This document shows, piece by piece, positions 19,765 to 29,900 of a stretch of DNA of 64,000 bases. A program made the translations under genes and the position numbers. Numbering within the stretch: position 1 is the stretch's first letter; the number at the start of each line of letters is the position of its first letter. The stretch covers positions 558,001 to 622,000 of the forward strand of contig NC_047496.1 in the NCBI RefSeq assembly GCF_002079055.1, in the 5' to 3' direction. A model generated the notes under the pieces. That model was not told the origin of the DNA. It did not search any database and saw only the letters and a program-made list of their open reading frames with translations. This DNA is from Saccharomyces paradoxus (lineage: Eukaryota > Ascomycota > Saccharomycetes > Saccharomycetales > Saccharomycetaceae).

Positions 19765-21096
19765 ATGCCTGAAGAAAGTTTACACGGGAATAGAAAAGTC
19801 CAACAACGCTTGATACAACCAACGATGGATGTTGATATAGGATGTTATTTTAAAGAGAAGCGCTATGACGACAAATTGCTTGACTTCATCAGATATGACA
19901 TCAAAACACCTAAAAAGACTAAATATACACTACAAAGGTCTTCGGGAACAGATGAGGAAAGTGTACGATTACAAAGGTTTTACCAATTAGGAATAGATCT
20001 GAAATTGAAGTACTTCAAGCGGAGATCATTGAAGAAGCAAGGACGGATCAAGAATGCCACGGAGGAGTTACTGCAATTAGCCAACGAACAATTGAAACTT
20101 TTCAACAGAATAGTAGAGAGAGAAACCAGTTGGATAATCTATCCGCTATGGGTAATGGCTAAACAACTAATTCTTCTGGCAAACGAATCCAGGGAGCTTA
20201 ATAAAGAATCAATTGAAGGGTGCGGGCGTACCATCCATAGAAGCTTTACCATATGCCTCAATGATAGAAACCCAAGACTGAATGAAAATAAAAAAGTTGG
20301 ATGTTATATGTTTGCTAATCTAGAGTTTTCCATCTATCATCTGTTAAAGAATAAAGATATGATTAAAAACTTAGTGAAAGTCCTCGAGAGCAGAGTGAAT
20401 GCCCTGGATATCCCACCATTGAATAAAAGTCTGGCAATGGAACACAAGTCTCAAGTAGTGTTGTATAATTATTATCTGGGTCAATACTACGGATGCCTGG
20501 AGAACGATCATGAACGCGGGTTCTTCCACTTAAATGAAGCACTACTGCAGTGTCCAATGCTATATGTGGAATCTACGGGCAAGTTCGTCTTGCAAAGTCA
20601 AATGGAAAAGATAATGATACTATTGATTCCGCTTGCGCTTTTGACTAAGAGGTTGTATCCGAACTGGGATCATCCGGTAATAGTAGGTATAATTGCTAGG
20701 AGTAAGCGCTTGAGCCAAGTTTATCCGGCATTAGTGCGTAGTGTAATCACAGGGAACTTGCCGCTATATGATGCTACGGCAGCTAACCATGAAAGATTCT
20801 TCCTTAAGCAGGGATTGCATGTTGTCGTCACCCTACTTCGAGAGGTGGTTTTCACTCGATTGGTACAGCGATGTTGGCAGTGGGGGAATGATCGAAAAAG
20901 CATCATGCCCTTGAAGATTCTGCTGGCAATACAACAGCATCATAGCTCTGTCAATGAGGACGAAGAAGAGCAGTTGAATGCCCTAGAGTGTCGCCTAGCA
21001 AGTGCTATAGCAAGTGGGCTTTTGCGTGCTTATCTTTCTCACTCCAACCGTTGCATCGTTTTGAGTAGGAAGGATCCTTTTCCCCATAGCAAATGA
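19765..21096 (+). CDS. CSN12: PCI-domain protein Csn12 / YJR084W
   Basis: This protein is associated with the COP9 signalosome and with mRNA processing factors in S. cerevisiae. It is an all-helical protein whose second half carries a TPR-like region and a PCI domain (about residues 230-420, including NEALLQCP and YPALVRSVITGNL). The frame opens at an ATG at 19765, giving 443 residues. The S. cerevisiae protein as I recall it starts at MDVDIGC, here the ATG at 19825 (423 residues). Both ATGs have A at -3, so the start is unsettled. Confidence 0.9.
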   Translation: MPEESLHGNRKVQQRLIQPTMDVDIGCYFKEKRYDDKLLDFIRYDIKTPKKTKYTLQRSSGTDEESVRLQRFYQLGIDLKLKYFKRRSLKKQGRIKNATEELLQLANEQLKLFNRIVERETSWIIYPLWVMAKQLILLANESRELNKESIEGCGRTIHRSFTICLNDRNPRLNENKKVGCYMFANLEFSIYHLLKNKDMIKNLVKVLESRVNALDIPPLNKSLAMEHKSQVVLYNYYLGQYYGCLENDHERGFFHLNEALLQCPMLYVESTGKFVLQSQMEKIMILLIPLALLTKRLYPNWDHPVIVGIIARSKRLSQVYPALVRSVITGNLPLYDATAANHERFFLKQGLHVVVTLLREVVFTRLVQRCWQWGNDRKSIMPLKILLAIQQHHSSVNEDEEEQLNALECRLASAIASGLLRAYLSHSNRCIVLSRKDPFPHSK

Positions 21097-21201
21097 TAGA
21101 AAATAGTCAATAAATGAACGAAGAGAAAAAAAAGAAAGTTTTGTTTATAAAAGAATATTATATTATGTGTATATATATTGTTGTATATATGTCACGGGTC
21201 C

Positions 21202-21519
21202 CTAAGGGTAAAATTCCTTGTATTTGTTATAGTAGTAGTAACTGCCAAGCCCACCCAAGGCCGTCAAAACGACAGGGACAGGTTTAGTGAACCTGGAGGG
21301 CATACCTCTAATGACCCCTGCACCGAGTAGCAAGGTTGATGCACCCAATGCCATTTCGAGTCCACCGTCTCTGTTCATATGCAGCAAGTAACCGGCAATC
21401 CCATATACACTACCGAATACCAAGCCAGATACTAAAGAGGGAATGGAGCCTTTACGGTAGTATCCCATAAGGCCACCAGCTGTAGTCAAAAAACTCAATG
21501 TATATGCTGGATGTTCCAT
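21202..21519 (-). CDS. TMH11: TMEM14-family membrane protein Tmh11
   Basis: This 105-residue small membrane protein has four hydrophobic segments rich in Gly (GGLMGYYRKGSIPSL, then GLVFGSVYGIAGYLL, LGASTLLLGAGV and VVLTALGGLG). These are the hallmark of the TMEM14/UPF0136 family. Human TMEM14C moves porphyrin in mitochondria; the yeast role is not established. It is convergent with CSN12. Confidence 0.92.
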   Translation of the reverse strand: MEHPAYTLSFLTTAGGLMGYYRKGSIPSLVSGLVFGSVYGIAGYLLHMNRDGGLEMALGASTLLLGAGVIRGMPSRFTKPVPVVLTALGGLGSYYYYNKYKEFYP

Positions 21520-22014
21520 GATGATCTAATGTTCTTTTCTGGAATCTTGTTCCTGTTTTATCCCCCGCTTTTAACTTGTAACATTCATTTGCCTGCTCCC
21601 CCCTCTCGTTAAATACCATCTTTTCATAAATTCCGTAGAGGGCGATACGTCTAAAACTATCAACTTCTGAATATTAACTAGGTCAAAATGGATTCTAATG
21701 CATTTCCCTCCGCACAAGAAAAGCTAAAAGAGTAGATACATTTCCGCATTTCAACGTTCGCCACTGCCAGTGTACTCAGTAGTATGCCTATATTATTGGT
21801 TTTTTTGCAGCTATTATGCAGTTTTGAACGAAGTACAACGAGAGCAATTAAGAAACGGCAAACCTTTTTGAGGTTGTTTCTTTTCTGGCTCGATAGTAGT
21901 CTTGATGGCAGTCTTGATACCGTGTAAAACCCACGTGGTCTGGTCTCATACTCAAAATTACGTCCACTTTCCCCTGTATATTATGTTTTGTCGATGTCCG
22001 TAGAGCACTCTCTG

Positions 22015-22022
22015 TTACCCGG
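22015..22022 (-). promoter_or_regulatory. Reb1 site, STE18 promoter
   Basis: TTACCCGG (CCGGGTAA on the minus strand) lies about 130 bp upstream of the STE18 ATG and is an extended Reb1 match. Confidence 0.6.
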
Positions 22023-22039
22023 ATATTCCTGTTATCTTT

Positions 22040-22046
22040 TGTTTCA
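22040..22046 (-). promoter_or_regulatory. Pheromone response element (TGAAACA)
   Basis: A perfect Ste12-binding heptamer on the minus strand sits 106 bp upstream of STE18, which encodes a component of the same pheromone pathway. This fits haploid-specific and pheromone-boosted expression. Confidence 0.6.
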
Positions 22047-22151
22047 AGCTTTAAAAATATGATGCAATATTTAACAAGCAGTACAGGAATGTTCTGTGAT
22101 AGCACTTCTCAGTTTTGAAATAACAGCAACCGCAGACACAAAACCTCTAAA

Positions 22152-22478
22152 ATGTCATCAGCTCAAAACTCTCCACGCTTACAAGAGTCTCAGGAACAGC
22201 AGCAACAACAGCTTTCCTTGAAGATAAAACAGTTGAAGTTGAGAAGAATCAACGAACTAAACAATAAATTGAGGAAAGAACTCAGCCGTGAAAGAATTAC
22301 TGCCTCAAACGCATGTCTTACGATAATAAACTATACCTCAAATACAAAAGATTATACTTTACCAGAACTATGGGGCTACCCTACAGCAGGATCAAATCAT
22401 TTTATAGAGGGTTTAAAAAATGCTCAAAAAAATAGTCAAATGTCAAGTTCAAATACTGCTTGTTGTACGCTTATGTAA
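22152..22478 (+). CDS. STE18: G-protein gamma subunit Ste18
   Basis: This 108-residue protein pairs with Ste4 to signal mating pheromone from the plasma membrane to Ste20/Ste5. A Gln-rich N-terminus is followed by a coiled-coil helix for Ste4 binding (KIKQLKLRRINELNNKLRKE). The end is Cys104-Cys105-Thr-Leu-Met: Cys105 begins the farnesylated CaaX box and Cys104 is the palmitoylated residue. It is two residues shorter than in S. cerevisiae, in the Gln run. Confidence 0.97.
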   Translation: MSSAQNSPRLQESQEQQQQQLSLKIKQLKLRRINELNNKLRKELSRERITASNACLTIINYTSNTKDYTLPELWGYPTAGSNHFIEGLKNAQKNSQMSSSNTACCTLM

Positions 22479-22573
22479 TGATAGTGATAGAATCGAAGAA
22501 AGTACAAAAAAAACATGCTTTTTATATCCTCTCTCACCTTTTATCCTTTTTTTTTCCTAATTTTGGCCTTTGT

Positions 22574-23452
22574 TCATATTTTATTTAAAATTAGTTCAGC
22601 GGTGATCTTATCTCTATTGTTAGACTTCGTGGAAATTTCTGTTAGCTTAGATGCAGATAGTTTAATCAAGTCATTCTGTTTAGTGCGTCCCATTTCGCGA
22701 GAAATGATGTTAACCAATGCCCACCCTTTTAGGTATAATTCGCTAAGCTCAACGCTTCTCAAAGCGTTCTTCAATGCCTTGTTCAAGAGCTCGGCTTTAA
22801 CTTGTTTTTTGCTACGCAGAGCTTCGTAATATAGAGTCTCACTTAGTCTACCAAAACAAGCGTAATTGAATGGTGTCAGACACAGGACCTGTTCCAAACA
22901 ATAACGGGCTTTTTCAAATTGGCCCATTTCAAAATAAATCTCACTGGCATACCACCACAGTTCTGCGTCAAGGGGAAATTTATCTGTAAGAGCAACCAAT
23001 TCTTTAAGGATACTTTCTTGGCTCAAATTCCTGGAACTTGTCTTAATAGCTATTAATTTCTTGGCGATAGAGACATAGGTAACGAAATCCGTTTCATACT
23101 CTAGATCATCCTTCAACAGATTTTCCAGGTATTCAATAGCGCCTTTATCGTCTCCATTTATCTGCAATAAAGTGGCCTTCATAATTACCATTTTATACGA
23201 AATTTCACCAAGACGGTCTCTCAGGGTATTATAAACAACTTGCGCATCGACGTCTTGGTTGCGGTACACCAAAACATAGAAAAGCATTTCCATCAAGAAG
23301 AAATAATTTCCCTCTGTTAGTGCAGAGTCTCCACTTTTCATATAAATTTTCACTTCATTTTCTAGTTGAAGTAATTGTTCTGGATTGAACTGAGTATACG
23401 CTTTCGTATTCATAATTGTCAAGAGCTTTTCTCTAACCAAATCCTTCAACAT
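22574..23452 (-). CDS. EMC2: ER membrane protein complex subunit 2
   Basis: This 292-residue cytosolic TPR subunit is the scaffold of the EMC, which inserts tail-anchored and multispanning proteins into the ER. TPR-like helical pairs run from about residue 75 to 250 (for example ELWWYASEIYFEMGQFEKARYCLEQVL). I start at the ATG at 23452, giving MLKDLVREKL; the frame extends upstream only through a TTG. It is convergent with STE18. Confidence 0.94.
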   Translation of the reverse strand: MLKDLVREKLLTIMNTKAYTQFNPEQLLQLENEVKIYMKSGDSALTEGNYFFLMEMLFYVLVYRNQDVDAQVVYNTLRDRLGEISYKMVIMKATLLQINGDDKGAIEYLENLLKDDLEYETDFVTYVSIAKKLIAIKTSSRNLSQESILKELVALTDKFPLDAELWWYASEIYFEMGQFEKARYCLEQVLCLTPFNYACFGRLSETLYYEALRSKKQVKAELLNKALKNALRSVELSELYLKGWALVNIISREMGRTKQNDLIKLSASKLTEISTKSNNRDKITAELILNKI

Positions 23453-23796
23453 CGTTTTATTTGCTGTTTGCCAAATTCGTCTTCGTTCCAATGCTCTTCA
23501 ATGCCTTCAACTCATGCATAGTTATTTATTTAGGTAACGATCCAAAAATGTCTTTTACATAACTTTACTAGCCAACGCTTTTAACATATCACGCGAGACG
23601 AATGTTAACAATTAATTATTATGTAGTAGCACATACATATTTTACATATACGTGTAAGGCATCAAGTAAGCTGGGTTATAGTGTGCCCACAGTACTTTCA
23701 GATTGATCAAGATTTATTCTAGTATTGAACACCTTTGTTAAAGTTCTAACCGTGTAACGTTCGAGGACTCGTTGGTTGTTTATACCTCATGGGATT
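23453..23796. other. Divergent EMC2-BIR1 promoter region
   Basis: This AT-rich intergenic segment of 344 bp includes a TA-rich patch around 23610-23660. No gene or strong regulatory site is recognised. Confidence 0.5.
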
Positions 23797-26682
23797 ATGA
23801 ATGGTCAAATAGATAAAAAGGAGAAACGATATAGTATGACCAAGCTGGAAGATAGGTTTAGAACTTTCCAAGATGGTGTGGCACTTGAAAAAAAGAAGTT
23901 AAAATGGAGTTTTAAAGTGATTCCGTATCAGGCAATGGCCAAGCTTGGATTTTACTTTGATCCAGTGATCGATCCTAAAACATCCAAACTTAAGAAGGAC
24001 TCTGTAGGATGTTGTTATTGCCATCGTCGAACATTCAATGTGAGAGATTGCCGATCCAAAAGAAAAGACGTTATTGAGACGCTGAGCAATATAATGAGGA
24101 AACATTTGACTGATCCAGATAACAAGCAAGTATGCCTTCTCATCTACTTGCGTAATAAGCTATTAACAGATTATAGCTTCCATATGGGTGTCTCGGACTG
24201 GAAAAACGACAAGTACTTTAGTGATCCAGATAATGAAGATGTAGTGAGCCTAAGAAAATTTACTTTTGAGGATAACTGGCCTCACGATGATTCTCAAAAC
24301 GAACATCCGTTAGGTATAGAAAAGATGGTGAATGCAGGACTTATACGCTATGACTCTAGTATAGAGGGCTTAAGCAACCCCAATATGGATAAAACGCTCA
24401 TGAATGACGCCTGTTATTGTATTTATTGCAAACAGTTGTTGCAAGGCTGGTCAGTAAATGATGATCCGATGAGGCGACATTATAAGGTTTCCCAAAATGG
24501 AAATTGTCATTTCTTTCAAACATGCAACAGATTTGAAGGGGTAAGGAATGACAATGGTAGTACTGGCATTTCTAATGCTATCGGCGAAGATTGTGAGGTC
24601 TCCCTCACACAAGAGGAAAAGAGAGAAGGAGAAGTGATTGACGTGAAAAGCACTTCTCAAAGCCAGTATTCTTTGTTTGACTCACCTTCATCGAATTCTA
24701 CTCCTCAAATTAATGATGATGATGATGAACAAACAAATAACTCTGTTATTCAACATAACATGAGTGTACTTAATGGAACAAAAGCTGAAAATGGAAAACA
24801 GAATATTGTGGAAGAAAAAGGTCAAATCAACTCGAAGAATTGGGGCATTACATTAGATGGGGGCGATATAAATTGTGACATTGCAGTTGATAAGAAAGAC
24901 ATTATTTCCACGCCAACTGCAATAGAAGCTAAACGTTCAAATGTTCAGCTGACGCAATTATCATCTCCTATACGAAAGAAAAGAAAGTTCAAAAGAATAT
25001 CGCCCAGAAAAATCTTTGATGAGGAAGATAGCCAAAACTCCCTCAGTAATAATACCGTTAGTGCAGACAACAAAGATAAGGATCTGGTTATAGATTTTAC
25101 AAGCCATATCATAAAAAACAGAGATGTGGGGAGAAAGAATGCTATTTTAGATGACAGCACAGATGAATTCAGCTTTAGTAACCAAGGACATAGTACTTTT
25201 GACATACCTATACCGACTTCATCACATTTACTCAAGGGCATAGATTCAGATAATAACAATGTTATACAAGAAGATAATATTGGCGAAAGGACAGATACAA
25301 AAGGAGCGTTTTTTGAAGGCGAAAATTCTCCTGTTAATTCAGAAGCAGATGTATATTTCAGTGGTATGAAACCCATCGGTAGGGACAACAATACTAATAT
25401 TCTTATAAGAACGCAAACTGTAGGTCAGAAAGTGGGTGATGTCGATACAGATAAGGTCCCCTATAGTGGATCTCCAGAGCTGTCAGAGACACATGAGTTA
25501 ATCGAAGACAACTCTGGGAAGGAAGAAAAACGAATCGGGGATTTCCGACATCAAAATGAGTCAAATATACGGCAACCTTCGGATATGTTACATTCTGATA
25601 AATTGAGTGGTAATTCCAGTAATATTACTGTACCGCCAAAAGGGGAACGAAACATAAGCGATGGCGAAACATCCAATATTTCCGCTGATGTTCTTCCTAG
25701 ACCAAAGAAGAACTCAGAAGAACCACGAAGGCTATCATTAAGTGGAAAAGCTGTTTCAACGCAAAGAAAATTGGATAATATCAATATAAATCTAAGTTTT
25801 TCATCATCAGATTTTTCACCATCATCACAATCTGAGCATACATCAAAAAGTTCAAGCGCTATTTCAACGCCGATAGAAAGCCCTAAAATTAATCTCACAC
25901 CCAGCTTACATGCAGTTGAAGAGATTTCAGGCCTTAAAAAAGATAAGATCAATGATACGTACTTGATCAATAAGCAGGAAACTATCAAAGCACCGGAATA
26001 TGTGTCTGTGAAGAATGAAACTTCAGGTGATGAAGGTTTATTTTTTGAGACTGGGACGCCGATCGCATCTCAAGAAAACAAGTCAAGAAAGTTATTTGAT
26101 GAAGAGTTTTCGGGGAGGGGATTAGATATACCTATTGATTCATCAACTGTAGAAATCAAAAAGGTCCTTAAGCCTGGATTTGAGCCAGTTCCACCGGTCG
26201 CGGATAATTTGGCGCCTAATACGGACTTACGTCCCGAGCATTCACGTTTAAAAGAACAACAAAAGGAGATAAACTCAAATTTAGTTATTGGTTCTAAAAA
26301 AGTTAGTTCATCGAATGAGGACAACAGGAAAAAAGAGGCAGATACAGGAGAATGGTTTAAAATTGATGAAAATAGGCTGCTTGTAAAAAATTACTTTCAT
26401 GATTTGTTAAAATATATAAACAATAATGACGCTACGCTAGCTAATGACAAAGATGGTGATCTCGCTTTTTTGATTAAGCAAATGCCCAGTGAAGAGTTGG
26501 ATATGACGTTTAGTAACTGGGTGAATGTGAAAGTGAAATCTATCAAACGTGAATTTATAGATGACTGTGATAAGAAGTTGGACATATTGAGAAAAAATTA
26601 TTATACTGCCACAAATTTTGTTGAAACTTTGGAAGATGATGATCAATTGATCAATATTGCTAAGGAAATGGGCATTTTATAG
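23797..26682 (+). CDS. BIR1: Survivin-like chromosomal passenger Bir1
   Basis: This protein of about 961 residues is the survivin homologue of the Ipl1 (Aurora B)-Sli15 passenger complex at kinetochores and the spindle. Two BIR zinc modules lie in the first 240 residues, the first around CCYCHRR and the second around CYCIYCKQ with the following His and Cys. A long, fast-changing Ser/Asn/Asp-rich middle follows. It contains the basic stretch IRKKRKFKRISPRK and many Cdk-type SP/TP sites. The conserved C-terminal helix region (about 870-961) contacts Sli15. I start at ATG 23797 (MNGQIDKK); the reading frame upstream is reached only by a TTG. Confidence 0.94.
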   Translation: MNGQIDKKEKRYSMTKLEDRFRTFQDGVALEKKKLKWSFKVIPYQAMAKLGFYFDPVIDPKTSKLKKDSVGCCYCHRRTFNVRDCRSKRKDVIETLSNIMRKHLTDPDNKQVCLLIYLRNKLLTDYSFHMGVSDWKNDKYFSDPDNEDVVSLRKFTFEDNWPHDDSQNEHPLGIEKMVNAGLIRYDSSIEGLSNPNMDKTLMNDACYCIYCKQLLQGWSVNDDPMRRHYKVSQNGNCHFFQTCNRFEGVRNDNGSTGISNAIGEDCEVSLTQEEKREGEVIDVKSTSQSQYSLFDSPSSNSTPQINDDDDEQTNNSVIQHNMSVLNGTKAENGKQNIVEEKGQINSKNWGITLDGGDINCDIAVDKKDIISTPTAIEAKRSNVQLTQLSSPIRKKRKFKRISPRKIFDEEDSQNSLSNNTVSADNKDKDLVIDFTSHIIKNRDVGRKNAILDDSTDEFSFSNQGHSTFDIPIPTSSHLLKGIDSDNNNVIQEDNIGERTDTKGAFFEGENSPVNSEADVYFSGMKPIGRDNNTNILIRTQTVGQKVGDVDTDKVPYSGSPELSETHELIEDNSGKEEKRIGDFRHQNESNIRQPSDMLHSDKLSGNSSNITVPPKGERNISDGETSNISADVLPRPKKNSEEPRRLSLSGKAVSTQRKLDNININLSFSSSDFSPSSQSEHTSKSSSAISTPIESPKINLTPSLHAVEEISGLKKDKINDTYLINKQETIKAPEYVSVKNETSGDEGLFFETGTPIASQENKSRKLFDEEFSGRGLDIPIDSSTVEIKKVLKPGFEPVPPVADNLAPNTDLRPEHSRLKEQQKEINSNLVIGSKKVSSSNEDNRKKEADTGEWFKIDENRLLVKNYFHDLLKYINNNDATLANDKDGDLAFLIKQMPSEELDMTFSNWVNVKVKSIKREFIDDCDKKLDILRKNYYTATNFVETLEDDDQLINIAKEMGIL

Positions 26683-26986
26683 CTAACTAGTTTGATGCAT
26701 TGGCCAAAATTTTGTACTCTCTGTAATATGAAAAGCATTTATAGAATGTTTGGCTATATCGTAGATATCTGAGGAAACTTTCGGCACAGCTTTTCCTGTG
26801 AACGTGAGAAATTTACGTAAATTGGTGGATACTGCAATTCTAAAAGGGAACATATGTGAAGGAAAAAAAGTTTTAAATGAATGCATTATGTATTTATATG
26901 TAAATAAGTAAGTATAATGAATAAGTACTAAAGGAGATTTTGAGAATAAAACATTTATAGGACTGCAAGTATTCAATAAAATAAAA
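26683..26986. other. Convergent BIR1-GRR1 3' flank
   Basis: This 304-bp stretch lies between the two stop codons. It is AT-rich, as expected for overlapping 3' ends. A minus-strand frame of 129 codons (26683-27072) crosses it and overlaps GRR1 in another frame; I do not regard it as a gene. Confidence 0.5.
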
Positions 26987-29900
26987 TTATAACATATCTT
27001 CATCGGGCGTTCCTGATGCGTCATCCATTTGAGAATCAATGGCAGTGTCAGGCATTGATTCATCAATTGCATTGTTATTATTTCTAACCATATTTTGATT
27101 GCGGAGTCCCATTTGAAGATTCCTCATTTGATCAGGTGATATTTGCATTCTATTGCCAAATTGCCTCCAAAAATTTGGATTTTCTGTTTCATTATCATCG
27201 TTACCGCTATTAGTTTCATTGCTATTTACATCATTTGCCTCAGCATCCGATACGATACCTACGATATTGTTAGCGTTTCGGTTAGCGTCATTATCATTAT
27301 TGTTATTCCATGCTGATCTTTGATGTGCTATTAATAGTTCTCTTTGTCTGGTCAACAGTGTTATGTTATCCTTTAGATAGAGTCTCAGAACAACGGTTGA
27401 AAGCTTGTACTTTTGAACAACCATAATGAATTTGTCAATGAATAAAAGTCGCCATATCAAAAGGCCTTTTTGGTAATCTATGTTGCCCGATTCCTGAACC
27501 GTTTTTTGTACCAAACAAATTTGCCTGTTCAACTCAATCATTTGCATATAGGTTTGAGTCATTTCATGGAGTAAAAATCCAGTAAACTGAAACTGGACTC
27601 TTACCAAACTAGCAACATTCACTTCGAAGTCATCAATATGATCATTTAATTCATGGAACTTTCTTACAATATGGCACATTTCACTGTTAATTTCCCGGTT
27701 TACACCAGGTGCCACAACATAATCTTGATCATCGTCCACATCACTGAATGGGTCTTCACAAAATGTCTTGTTTACTTGCAACAAAAGTGAGTTAACTTCC
27801 TCCGGGCTCATCCTAATACCATCAAAAGTATTGAGATACCAGCTGAATACTTCGTCTATTCGTTCAAAATTGATATTCTGAAAAAGAAAATCATTATTTA
27901 AACCGTTGATTTGATTTAATCCTGTAGCAGCTATAATCGCAGCGGAATCTTGATTCAAATCAATGATGATCCTTCGAAGAGCATCCTCAAGTGTTTCGCC
28001 GTTAAAAATTAAATTCTTGGATCTAATGTATTTTGTCAAAACATCGTTTACGTCAGCATGTGGTCCAAAAGCAGGTGACGTTAGATTGACTAAATAATGA
28101 CGAAGTTTATGGACGCCCTTCCCTGAAAATACACAGAATATTTGACGCTGGTTTTCGCTAAAGTCGGAGGGCGCAGGCCTGCAATACATCGTTATATCGG
28201 GGCGTAAAAATGACGGAACAGCAGTCAAAGATAAATGTGAGAGCCTGGGGCAAGACATTAATAATTCATATATCGGATATATTGTTAAATTAGAACAGTA
28301 AGATAAATGTACCCTTTCTAAAGTATCATTTCTGCCCCGCAAGGAAACCATATTCAACAACCCCTCGTCGGTCATTTGTGTGCACTTTACAAGGCCAATT
28401 CTCTTTAATTTCGGTAAATCAGCCAATTCATAAAGAGTTCTGTTGGTTAAATTTGTACAACACGCAAAATCCACATACTGTATTCTTGTACATGAATGAA
28501 ATAGTGCTCTTACTCCATTATCTGTTATATTGAAACAGTGCCCAAAATGCACCGTCTGCAAGTTTTTACCCAGTTTAGATAATTGGAACAGCGACGCATC
28601 TGTAATTCGGCTACACTTGCCTAAAAAAACATTACGTAACTTAGGAGCCAGATTGACAATTCTTTCAATGGTTTTATCTGTAATGTTCTCACATCCAGAA
28701 AGATCAATTAATCTTAAAGATGGCATATCATCAACCACTTTGGAAAGCTCTTGGAAAAGATTATCCGTAATATTCGTATTATGAGTTACTCTAAATTCTC
28801 TTAGCTGGACTAGCTTCGTGAGGAGTTTTAATAAACTAGAATCGGTGACATTTGGACTTAACGTTATATCAACCTCTACAAGCAAAGGGCACTTGTTGGC
28901 TAATAATTCTACTAACTCGTCATTCATGTTATCGTTTGCCGTGATTTTTATTCTCTTCAACATCGGGGAATGGACTATAAAATTCCGCAGCGAATCAAAT
29001 GTTACATTCCTTGCCTGAGGAACATAAAACCCTTGTACTCTGGGACAATATGTTGCTAAGGTATCAAATACGTCGTCAGAAACGTCCCTTATACCAGTGA
29101 TATCTACGCTTTGGAGAAATTTACATCCTTTTAAAACGGCCGATATTGGAACACTGGTTATATGCTTGCAAAACACTAACGTTAATCTCTCCAAGTTTTC
29201 ACAGCCGACAAAATAATTAAGCTCTGCATCGTGCATGTAGTCACCAACAAATGAAAAATTTAATCTTTTGATCATTAAACGATAGTTAAATACAGTTTCG
29301 TCCGAAGTTAACTTCATGGTCCTTAAAAACAAGTCCAGTTGACTTTTTTTGTTTATGTGTGGTCTATAATAGAGTATTTTCACAATTATTTCGGCCCAGA
29401 GTTTGGAAACGGTAAGAAATTTTACAATATCATATTTTTGGTTAAGTTTGTCTAATATTAAGTGTAATATCTCCGAGGGTAGCATGTTTAGGGCAAACAC
29501 GGATGTCCTTCGAGTCATACTCGTGGATATGTTTTGATTTGATGGGTTTGAAAGCACGTTGTTTATAAATTGCCTTGAATATCTGGAAAGATCTTGTAAC
29601 CCTTCTTTCAAGTCAGATGATTCATTAGTATCTATGGAGTTTATCCAAACGATGAAATTATCTGTTGGATTCTCCACTCGTTGCCCTCTTAGCTTGGAAT
29701 GGCAGTATGCATATAATGACTTTTTGTACTCTTCTATAATCGTTAATATTTTTAGCCTTAAATTTCTAATTTCCATGTTTTCTGTCTCTAGTGCCCTAAG
29801 TCTCATTCTTTGTAATTTATGCAAATAACTAATTGCTTGTGGGGAGTTGTCGATACGTAGCTCTTTCAGTTTAAGGTTATCTAGCTCAATTTCGTTTAGT

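Larger units (their letters stand above)
21520..22151. other. Divergent TMH11-STE18 promoter region
   Basis: This 632-bp gap carries a Reb1 site and a pheromone response element near STE18, listed separately. A TGTTTCT near-match to the same element is at about 21875-21881. An 85-codon minus-strand ORF here (21848-22105) looks like chance. Confidence 0.6.

Noticed and set aside
21848-22105. 85-codon minus-strand ORF upstream of STE18
   Set aside because: It overlaps the Reb1 and pheromone elements of the STE18 promoter and shows no family resemblance.
23776-23796. Seven-codon upstream extension of BIR1
   Set aside because: It begins at TTG; the first ATG at 23797 matches the start of the S. 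cerevisiae protein.
26683-27072. 129-codon minus-strand ORF spanning the GRR1 3' end and the gap to BIR1
   Set aside because: It overlaps GRR1 in another frame, is AT-rich and Phe/Ile-rich, and has no recognisable motif or promoter.
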